A stretch of 39,103 nt of DNA, taken from contig JAPPDF010000080.1 in assembly GCA_028875575.1 (NCBI GenBank), positions 1-39,103 on the forward strand. Direction: 5' to 3'. A program made the translations under genes and the position numbers. How positions within the stretch are numbered: position 1 is the stretch's first letter; each line of letters begins with the position of its first letter. The notes under the pieces are model-generated. The model had not been told where the DNA came from. It saw only the letters and a list, made by a program, of their open reading frames with translations, and searched no databases. This DNA is from Acidobacteriota bacterium (GTDB lineage Bacteria; Acidobacteriota; Terriglobia; Versatilivoradales; Versatilivoraceae). Shown here one piece after another: positions 1-6,473 of the stretch.

Positions 1-89
1 GCTCTATCCTCCTCGATCGATACCCTATCAGCGTGTAAACCATGTTTGCGGTTTATGATGTAAAGGATGAATGCGGTCTGTACCTTCTG

Positions 90-168
90 CGACTCCCCCT
101 CAAGGGGGGAGTGATTCTTGAGGCCTGCAACAACGCTCTGGTATCACTCCCCCCTTGAGGGGGAGTCG
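90..168. repeat. Perfect 26-bp inverted repeat (ACTCCCCC family)
   Basis: The arms 90-115 and 143-168 are exact reverse complements of each other, separated by 27 bases. Each arm is itself partly palindromic, with CTCCCCCTCAAGGGGGGAG as its core. The right arm recurs almost exactly at 31109-31133, so this is a dispersed family. The repeat lies beyond the 3' end of pyrF, in a 263-base stretch with no gene. It could fold as a strong hairpin, but no T-run follows on the minus strand, so I do not call it a terminator. I see nothing else in 1-89 or 169-263. Confidence 0.85.
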
Positions 169-263
169 GTGAGACAAGGGCGCCAGCCCGCAGGCGAACC
201 GGAGGGGGGCAATCGCGGCGCCGCAAAGCAGACCCGAAGCCCCGAGCCGAGAGGAATCCGGGT

Positions 264-986
264 CTAACCTCCCTGGTTCGCCGCTTGGATCGCTTCGATA
301 ATTCGATTCAAGCTGCGGAGCGGATCGGGGGCGGCGGTTACCGGCCGGCCAATCACCAGGTAGTCGGAGCCGGCCTCCAGGGCCTCCCGCGGTGTGGCTG
401 CCCGGGCCTGGTCATTGAGAGCTGCCCCGGCGGGACGGATTCCAGGGGTCACCAGGATAGGGGAGGAACCGAAGTGCCGGCGCAACCGGGCGACTTCGGC
501 CGGGGAGGCCACCAGGCCATCCACGCCGGCCTCCAGGGCCGTCCCGGCCAGCCGCAGGACCTGGTCTGCCGGAGTACCGGCCACTCCAAGGCGTTCAAGG
601 TCGGAGGAGGCCAGGCTGGTCAACAGGGTCACCGCCAGAACCAGCGGACGCTTCGGCTGGGCCGAAACCGATTTCAGGGCTCCGGTCACCGCCGACAACA
701 TTGCGGAACCCCCGCCGGCGTGAACGGTGATCATGGAGACGCCCATGGCACGGGCGGCCAGGGCGGCTTTGGCGGCCGTATTGGGAATATCGTGGAACTT
801 CAGGTCCAGGAATACCCGCTCGCCCATCCGCAGGATCCCGGCCACCACCGGCGGCCCTGCCGAGGTGAACAGTTGACTGCCTACCTTGAACAGTCCCACC
901 CGGCCGCGCAACTGGCGCACCAGTCCCAGACCTTCGTCGGGAGAGCCTACGTCCAGGGCGATAATGATCCGATCTTCGTCCTTCAT
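264..986 (-). CDS. pyrF: Orotidine 5'-phosphate decarboxylase
   Basis: This 240-residue protein converts orotidine 5'-monophosphate to UMP, the last step of de novo pyrimidine synthesis in the cytosol. The family's catalytic D-x-K-x-x-D motif is intact (D61, K63, D66 in FLDLKFHDIPNT). D12 in the first strand, K34 (FKVG), the TPGIRP loop and the C-terminal GRPVTAAPDP phosphate-binding segment are also present. The length is normal. The ATG at 986 is preceded by a purine-rich GGGAGAGGG. It lies 15 bases downstream of pyrD on the same strand, so the two pyrimidine genes are very probably co-transcribed. Confidence 0.97.
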   Translation of the reverse strand: MKDEDRIIIALDVGSPDEGLGLVRQLRGRVGLFKVGSQLFTSAGPPVVAGILRMGERVFLDLKFHDIPNTAAKAALAARAMGVSMITVHAGGGSAMLSAVTGALKSVSAQPKRPLVLAVTLLTSLASSDLERLGVAGTPADQVLRLAGTALEAGVDGLVASPAEVARLRRHFGSSPILVTPGIRPAGAALNDQARAATPREALEAGSDYLVIGRPVTAAPDPLRSLNRIIEAIQAANQGG

Positions 987-1001
987 CCCTCTCCCGACCC
1001 T

Positions 1002-1916
1002 TCAGTCGGCTCGTAGCCGGCCGATCACCGAGCGGATGGAGGGGAAACCCCTGCGCCGGCAGTAGTCCCCAAGCCCCCGTATCACCTTCAGCGGAGCCTG
1101 CGGATCCACAAAGTTGGCCGTTCCCACCTGCACGGCCCTGGCTCCCACGATCAGATATTCCAGCGCGTCCTCGGCCGTCCGGATGCCGCCAATGGCCACC
1201 ACCGGAATCCCTACCGTCCGCACCACCTCGTAAACCATCCTCAAGGCCACCGGCTTGATGGCCGGCCCGGAAAGGCCTCCCGTGACGTTCCCCAACCGCG
1301 GGCGGAAGCTCTCCACGTCCACCGACATGCCTGTCAGCGTGTTGACCAGGCTGAGCGCGTCCGCCCCTCCGTCTTCGGCAGCCCTGGCCAGCTCCCTGAT
1401 GTCGGTCACGTTGGGAGACAGCTTGACCAGCACCGGACGGCGAGCCCGCAACTTGACGGCCTCGACCACCTCCCGGGTGGCGCCCGGATCGGAGCCGTAC
1501 ATCAGTCCCCCGGACTTCACGTTGGGGCAGGAGATGTTGAGCTCGTAACCAGCCAGGCCTTCCGACTCGTTCAACACTTCCACCACCTGCACGTACTCTT
1601 CGGTGGTGAATCCAAAAACGTTGGCAAAGACGCGGGTCCGATAGTCACGAAGCAAGGGCAGCTTGCTGGAAACGAACTCGCCCACCCCCACGTTCTGCAG
1701 ACCCACGGCGTTCATCATTCCCAAGGCCGTACCGTGCAGCCGCGGGCCCTCGGCACCTGCCATCGGTTCTATGGACAGTCCCTTGACAACGATACCCCCC
1801 AAGCGGTTCAAGTCCACCAACCGGCTGAACTCTGCACCGTACCCAAAGGTGCCGCTGGCGGTCATCACCGGGTTCTTCAGCCTGATGCCCGCAAATTCGG
1901 TTCTCAGATCGACCAT
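1002..1916 (-). CDS. pyrD: Dihydroorotate dehydrogenase, class 1B catalytic subunit
   Basis: This flavoenzyme oxidises dihydroorotate to orotate in pyrimidine synthesis. The N-terminus beginning MVDLRTEFAGIRLKNPV and TASGTFGYG is typical of class 1B enzymes, and the catalytic base is a cysteine (C130 in NISCPNVK), as in that class. FMN-binding segments include GGLSGPAIKP, AIGGI and VQVGTANF. I start at ATG 1916 (304 residues). The reading frame stays open to a TTG at 1973, but the 19 extra residues do not resemble the family. Class 1B enzymes normally work with an electron-transfer subunit, PyrK, which is not in this window. Confidence 0.95.
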   Translation of the reverse strand: MVDLRTEFAGIRLKNPVMTASGTFGYGAEFSRLVDLNRLGGIVVKGLSIEPMAGAEGPRLHGTALGMMNAVGLQNVGVGEFVSSKLPLLRDYRTRVFANVFGFTTEEYVQVVEVLNESEGLAGYELNISCPNVKSGGLMYGSDPGATREVVEAVKLRARRPVLVKLSPNVTDIRELARAAEDGGADALSLVNTLTGMSVDVESFRPRLGNVTGGLSGPAIKPVALRMVYEVVRTVGIPVVAIGGIRTAEDALEYLIVGARAVQVGTANFVDPQAPLKVIRGLGDYCRRRGFPSIRSVIGRLRAD

Positions 1917-2052
1917 GGCTGGTATTGGCGGACCGGAGGCCACTGGTCCCTTCAATGCCCTGACCGCTTTCAAGGAAAGTCACATTCCGGCCACCGCCGG
2001 GAACCGGAAAGCGTGAGCGGCAAGCCTCCCCTGCCTCCTGCTCCGGGCATCC

Positions 2053-2271
2053 CTATCGGAACGAACGCTTGCCGCGGGATTGGAACAGGAGTTCGAGCGC
2101 TTCTTCAAGAAGTGCTTGGGAGGTCGTGTCCTCCTCGACAGCCATGAGTCGAAGCTGCTTCGCCGTTTCCGGAGGAAAGTGTCCCCCGATGTGCCTGGTC
2201 TCCTGGCGCTGCCGGCCACGCGCGCTCCTCATCGCGTTCGGCTTCAAGGCAGTGGCAAATTTGTTAGCCAT
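2053..2271 (-). CDS. Ribbon-helix-helix DNA-binding partner of ParA
   Basis: This small basic protein (72 residues) has a flexible arginine-rich N-terminus followed by a segment, roughly residues 26-64, that fits a ribbon-helix-helix fold. A short strand (TRHIGGHFP) precedes two helices (PETAKQLRLMAVEED and TSQALLEEALELLF). It is 19 bases downstream of parA on the same strand, the arrangement seen for ParG-type centromere-binding and repressor proteins paired with ParF-type ATPases. I infer that it binds the repeated boxes upstream of parA. It is not similar to the HTH-type ParB. An antitoxin-type RHH is an alternative reading, but no toxin gene is adjacent. Confidence 0.8.
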   Translation of the reverse strand: MANKFATALKPNAMRSARGRQRQETRHIGGHFPPETAKQLRLMAVEEDTTSQALLEEALELLFQSRGKRSFR

Positions 2272-2290
2272 CCGGAAGGCCTCCGTATAC

Positions 2291-2914
2291 TCATGTTTGA
2301 CTTAACCGTCTCTGAACGAATTGGTGGAGCCGGTCCATTTCTGCAGCCGCCTTACCCTTGGGATCGAACTCCTGGGCCACCTGCCCCGTTATCAGCGAGC
2401 GGGCAAAGGCCACCCGGTTCCCCAACCGAACCGGGCAGATCTCCACCCCCAGCCCCTTCAGCGCCTCTACCGCCTGGTCGGCGTCGTGACCGACCGAGGC
2501 AATCGCGTTGAGCACTACGCAGATGGGCTTGCGGGCGGTGCGAAGAAAATCCAGACTGTTGTTAAGGGCATCCAGGTCCAGGATCGCCGGACGGCAGGGA
2601 ATCAGCACCAGGTCGGACAGCCTGGCCGCTTCCAGCGCCGAACCGTCCGAATGGGGGGCTGTATCCAGAAAGAGCATCTCGCCCCCGATGATGGCCACCC
2701 GGGTCACTTCCCGCCGCAGCCTGCTGGCATGGGCCGACAGCACCACCGGCACCTCTGTCTCCCGCCGATCGGCCCAGTTGGCCGCGGAGGCCTGCGGATC
2801 CAGATCGATGACAGCCGTGTTCCGCCCCGACAGCGCTGAAGCCACCGCCAGGTGCAGCGCCATTGTCGTCTTGCCGGACCCGCCCTTTTGGCTGATCACA
2901 GAAATGGTCTTCAT
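2291..2914 (-). CDS. ParA-family ATPase (ParF-like partition protein)
   Basis: This 207-residue P-loop ATPase has the deviant Walker A motif of the ParA/MinD superfamily (residues 10-17, KGGSGKTT), a second conserved segment (DLDPQASAANWADRR) and a Walker B-like FLDTAPHSDG. It lacks the N-terminal helix-turn-helix domain of ParA type Ia, so it resembles the short ParF group. Such proteins bind DNA non-specifically and move a centromere complex. The RHH gene follows within 19 bases, making a two-gene cassette. The ATG at 2914 directly follows a run of Gs. In a chromosome of housekeeping genes, the cassette may be a relic of a plasmid or integrated element, or a domesticated positioning system; the sequence does not decide between these. 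Confidence 0.9.
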   Translation of the reverse strand: MKTISVISQKGGSGKTTMALHLAVASALSGRNTAVIDLDPQASAANWADRRETEVPVVLSAHASRLRREVTRVAIIGGEMLFLDTAPHSDGSALEAARLSDLVLIPCRPAILDLDALNNSLDFLRTARKPICVVLNAIASVGHDADQAVEALKGLGVEICPVRLGNRVAFARSLITGQVAQEFDPKGKAAAEMDRLHQFVQRRLSQT

Positions 2915-3002
2915 CCTCCCCCCTGCTCGGACCCGGCTTCCGCCCGACCGGCGCCGCTCCCTACGGGACCAACGGCTTGCCAGGCTTACCTATTCGAACG
3001 TG

Positions 3003-3190
3003 TGAACACCTACTTTTGTACAATCTTACTTATGTGTACCCTTCAAGTCAATACAAATGCCCTCGGCCCACCGCCCGATTGAGCCTGTGGTGGCTGGCTC
3101 CCAACGGGCCGGGCTGCCTGTCGGCCAGTCCGAATATATTACTGTACACCTATAGTTGTATATTCCTACCAGTATACCTGTTTGTATTCA
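3003..3190. promoter_or_regulatory. Repeated GTA boxes: candidate par operator/centromere
   Basis: Two AT-rich arrays stand out upstream of parA. Array A (3003-3042) and array B (3143-3190) align with a 140-base offset; 20 of the first 28 positions are identical (TGnACACCTAnnnTTGTA...). Array B has GTA triplets at 3144, 3158, 3172 and 3184 (spacing 14, 14, 12), with cores GTACACC, GTATATT, GTATACC and GTATTCA. Array A has GAA/GTA at 3004, 3018 and 3036. A GC-rich stretch separates the arrays. The arrangement resembles the multi-box sites bound by RHH partition proteins. Binding is inference. Confidence 0.5.
3023..3051 (-). promoter_or_regulatory. Candidate sigma70-type promoter of parA
   Basis: Read on the minus strand, TTGACT (3051-3046) is followed by a 17-base spacer and TAAGAT (3028-3023). 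This is a close match to the -35/-10 consensus in an otherwise GC-rich genome. It points toward parA, whose start codon is about 110 bases downstream. The -10 box lies inside repeat array A (3003-3042), which suggests repression by the RHH partner. Confidence 0.6.
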
Positions 3191-3248
3191 GAACCCATGG
3201 CTTCGGCTCACCCCCACGGCCATCCGTCGACATCCTGCTCACGACCGA

Positions 3249-3330
3249 TTTGAAACAAACGCCTGCGCCTGGCGGCTGGAAACCGGATCGAGGTCAAGGA
3301 TGGGCAGATTGTCGATTCACATCGATGCAC
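3249..3330 (-). repeat. Partial repeat, block C of the CATCGATG element family
   Basis: This stretch matches the reverse complement of 17139-17218 at roughly 80 percent identity by eye. Shared landmarks are AACAAACG, GCGCCT, GGCTGGAAACCGG, ATGGGCA and TTCACATCGATGCAC. The match stops exactly where the terminal inverted repeat of the element begins, and no interior of the element follows. Bases 3340-3400 (TTCGTGTCTATTCGTGTTC) look like a further low-complexity repeat block. I see no gene between the par boxes and the helicase start at 3572. Confidence 0.7.
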
Positions 3331-3571
3331 CCAAGGAGGTCCATCGGTATTCGTGTCTATTCGTGTTCATTGGTGGTTCGTCTTCAAAAACAATCGGCAG
3401 TATCTTCCCCGAATGATCTGTCCACCGCGGCAGGGGCTTCACTGGCCTGAAACCCCGGCGGCCCATGGCCGGATTTTGGCAGCGGATGGCGTTGAATTCC
3501 CGGGAGGTGGCGAATTCGGTGATAAGATCCTTTTCGGCCGGCCAACGTCCGCCCCTCCCTCCGGACCGACC

Positions 3572-6106
3572 ATGTCCCGCCTTCCAGATCTCTGTTCCGA
3601 CGCGGCCCTTCAGATCCTGCGATTCACTATTCAGGAAGCGCAAGGCAACGAGGTCTTCTTCCTCGGAACGACCGACGAGACCGGAGTCCTTCAAGAAGTC
3701 GATCCTCTGGCCCGGGGCAATGACTCGGCCGTTCCCGCCCTACTCCAGGTGGCATCTCCGGGAGACGTGATCCTCCACAACCATCCTTCGGGGCACCTGG
3801 TCCCTTCCGAAGCGGACCTGGAACTGGCTGCCCACTACGGCAACCAGGGCGTAGGCTTCTATATCGTCAACAACTCCGTGGACAGAGTCTACGTGGTCGT
3901 GGAGGCATTCGGAAAACCCGTTTCTCCGACGCTGGAGGTTTCCGAAATCCTCCAACTCTTCGCCCCCGGCGGTGCTCTTGCCACGAGATTCAGCGATTAT
4001 CAGCACCGTCCGGCTCAAGAAAGGATGGCAAAAACCGTCGCCGAGACCTTCAACCATTCCCAGGTGGCCCTGATTGAGGCCGCCACCGGCACCGGAAAGA
4101 GCCTGGCCTACCTGATTCCGGCAATCCTGTGGGCGGCTCGCAACCGGCAGCGGGTAGTGGTCTCTACCAACACCATCAATCTGCAGGAGCAGTTGATCCA
4201 CAAGGATATTCCGCTGCTGCAGCAAGTGTTGGACTGTGAGTTCAATGCCGTGCTGGTCAAGGGAAGGGGCAACTATCTGTGCCTGGACAAGCTGCAGGCC
4301 CTGGATCAGCAGGGAAAGCTGTTTCTGGAGGAGGAGTGGGCCGATTTCACCGCACTATCCCAGTGGGCTCGGCAGACCTCGGACGGCAGCCGGTCCGATC
4401 TTTCTCTCAATGTCTCTTCCGCCCTGTGGGAAAAAGTAGCCTGCGAGAGCGATACCTGCACCCGAATCAAATGCGATCACTACAGCCGCTGTTTCTTCTA
4501 CAAGGCGAGGCGCCAGGCGGCCGCGGCCGACCTCCTGGTGGTGAACCACCATCTGCTGTTCGCCGACCTGGCCGTGCGTCGAGCCACCGGGCGCTACCAT
4601 GACGCCGCCGTCCTCCCACCCTATTCCAGGCTGATTCTGGATGAAGCCCACAACGTGGAGGACATCGCCACCGAGTACTTTGGCGTGCAGGTTTCCAAGC
4701 TCTCCCTGCGCCGGCTCCTGGCGCGCTTCTACCAGGTCGGAAAACGGGGGACCGTCCGCGAGAAAGGGGCCATCCCCATACTGTTGGCCAGACTCCGCTC
4801 CCTGGGGAAGCAAGTCGATCCCGATCTGTCGGATCGTATCGAGGAACACGTCCGAAGCCGCCTGCTGCCGGAACTGGAGCAGACCTCGTTTCTGGCCGAA
4901 GGGGTCTTCAACGACTGCGCCGCCTGGTTCGAAGCCCGCAGCCGTGAACCCTCCGCCGAAAGGAAAATCCGCTTCACCAGTGATCTCTACCGGCAGGAGG
5001 ATTGGAAGACCGCTATCCTGGCCCGAATTCACCAACTCCTACAGGCCGCCCAGGTCCTTTACGGCAACCTGCGGGCGGTGGATCGGCTGCTGACCAACCT
5101 TTCGGAGGAGACTCGAGAAGCCCTGCAACGCCAGAGAATCGAGTTGAACGCCTTGACCGATCGGCTGGAGGCGACAACAGTCACCCTGGCCGAGATCTTT
5201 GGGACGGAGGAAAGCAACAAGGTCCGCTGGATCCAATGGGCTCCGACACGCTCGGGCAAACGGGTAACGTTCCGTCAGGTCCCTCTGTTCATCGGCGATC
5301 TCCTTCGTCAGAACGTCTTCGAGCGATTCGAAACCGTGGTGATGACCAGCGCCACGCTCACCAGCGAAAACCGGTTCGACTACCTGAAAGAGCGCCTGGG
5401 GCTCCTGCAGGATCCGGACTCGCGCCTGGTGGAACTGGCGCTCCCTCCTGTCTTCGACTACCGGCGCCAGGCCGTGCTGGCCATTCCCACCGACTTACCC
5501 TATCCCGACCACAGCGGCTTCGCCGAAGCCATCGGACAGTTTCTGTCGCGGGCCCTGGAATCCTCCCGAGGCAAGGCCCTGGTGCTCTTCACCTCCTACG
5601 CCCTGCTGAGCCGCACCTACCAATGCCTGGTTCAGCCCTTGAGCCAGTTGGGGATTGCCGCTCTGAAACAGGGAGACGCCCCCAGACACCGGCTCACAGG
5701 CCACTTCCAGAGGGACAAATCCAGTGTTCTGTTCGCCACCGCCAGTTTTTGGGAGGGTGTGGACGTCGCCGGGGAGGCCCTGGAGAACCTGGTTCTGACC
5801 AAGCTTCCCTTCAGCGTTCCACGAGACCCGGTGGTGGCGGCGCGGGTCGAGGCCATCCGAAACCGGAATGGCGATCCGTTCCTCGAGTACATCGTTCCCC
5901 AAGCCGTGATTCGTTTCCGGCAGGGGTTTGGACGGCTGATCCGCGACCGCAAGGATCGCGGATGTATCCTGATTCTGGACCGGCGGGTTCTGGACAAGTC
6001 CTACGGTCGGACGTTCCTGGAATCGCTTCCCGACTGCCGGCGTGTGACCGGCAACAGCGACCTGGTCCTGCAAAATCTCAGAGAGTTTTTCGGGACTGAG
6101 CGTTGA
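3572..6106 (+). CDS. JAMM (RadC-like) domain fused to XPD/DinG-family helicase
   Basis: The reading frame is open from 3353, but the first 73 codons look non-coding. I choose ATG 3572 (844 residues). Residues 1-115 form a JAB/MPN domain with all JAMM metal-site residues visible: E27 (GNEVFFLG), H69 and H71 (HNHPSG) and D82. The rest is a superfamily 2 helicase of the DinG/XPD type. It has Walker A ATGTGKS (residues 171-177), DEAH (357-360), a cysteine group in CESDTCTRIKCDHYSRC plus an upstream NYLC that fits the family's iron-sulfur cluster, and the C-terminal motifs SFWEGVDVAGEAL and QGFGRLIRD. The helicase half should unwind DNA 5'-3' using ATP. The JAMM half could be a metallopeptidase or a binding module; RadC-type JAMM proteins have no settled function. 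It is a lone gene transcribed away from parA. Confidence 0.9.
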   Translation: MSRLPDLCSDAALQILRFTIQEAQGNEVFFLGTTDETGVLQEVDPLARGNDSAVPALLQVASPGDVILHNHPSGHLVPSEADLELAAHYGNQGVGFYIVNNSVDRVYVVVEAFGKPVSPTLEVSEILQLFAPGGALATRFSDYQHRPAQERMAKTVAETFNHSQVALIEAATGTGKSLAYLIPAILWAARNRQRVVVSTNTINLQEQLIHKDIPLLQQVLDCEFNAVLVKGRGNYLCLDKLQALDQQGKLFLEEEWADFTALSQWARQTSDGSRSDLSLNVSSALWEKVACESDTCTRIKCDHYSRCFFYKARRQAAAADLLVVNHHLLFADLAVRRATGRYHDAAVLPPYSRLILDEAHNVEDIATEYFGVQVSKLSLRRLLARFYQVGKRGTVREKGAIPILLARLRSLGKQVDPDLSDRIEEHVRSRLLPELEQTSFLAEGVFNDCAAWFEARSREPSAERKIRFTSDLYRQEDWKTAILARIHQLLQAAQVLYGNLRAVDRLLTNLSEETREALQRQRIELNALTDRLEATTVTLAEIFGTEESNKVRWIQWAPTRSGKRVTFRQVPLFIGDLLRQNVFERFETVVMTSATLTSENRFDYLKERLGLLQDPDSRLVELALPPVFDYRRQAVLAIPTDLPYPDHSGFAEAIGQFLSRALESSRGKALVLFTSYALLSRTYQCLVQPLSQLGIAALKQGDAPRHRLTGHFQRDKSSVLFATASFWEGVDVAGEALENLVLTKLPFSVPRDPVVAARVEAIRNRNGDPFLEYIVPQAVIRFRQGFGRLIRDRKDRGCILILDRRVLDKSYGRTFLESLPDCRRVTGNSDLVLQNLREFFGTER

Positions 6107-6205
6107 GCTTTTGCAGTTCTCGCGGGGGGCTGGATAGTCAGTAACGGGGCGCCGCGTTTGCCTCCCACCGGTTCGACTGGAATCTCCGGACTACCACCCG
6201 GAGAA

Positions 6206-6448
6206 ATATTCCAATAAACAAGCACGTTTCCCCTTGCAGCATTGCGAGTCAGGGGAGAGCTGCGAAGCTGCGGTTGACGTGGGTTCCCCGACAAGACGCC
6301 ACCTACGGGCCATCCTTATAGAGCTGCGTAGCTGCGGCTCAGGGTAGCCCCGGGTGGCAACCCGGGGTCGTATGGGTTTCGCGCCAACCTAGCCGCGAAT
6401 GCGGCGAATAGGAAGCACCCTTCCCGGAAAGCAATGCCTCCACAAAAA
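6206..6448 (+). repeat. 240-bp dispersed repeat, copy 1
   Basis: This sequence is repeated in the opposite orientation at 24268-24501. Shared segments include AGCACGTTTCC, GAGACGCCACCTACGGGC-like text, TCCTTATAGAGCTGCG, GGCTCAGGGTAGCCCCGGGT and GCCGCGAATGCGGCGAATAG. It contains a palindrome CCCCGGGT-GGCA-ACCCGGGG (6348-6367). It fills most of the 367 bases between the convergent helicase and mutL genes. No open frame here is credible. Nothing else is seen in 6107-6205. Confidence 0.85.
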
Positions 6449-6473
6449 AGTAGGGGACGCCAGGTCAGCACCT

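Noticed and set aside
89-169. Terminator of pyrF
   Set aside because: The hairpin is strong, but it is about 95 bases beyond the stop and no T-run follows on the minus strand.
2053-2271. Toxin-antitoxin module
   Set aside because: The RHH protein could be an antitoxin, but the adjacent gene is a ParA ATPase, not a toxin, and the order fits a partition cassette.
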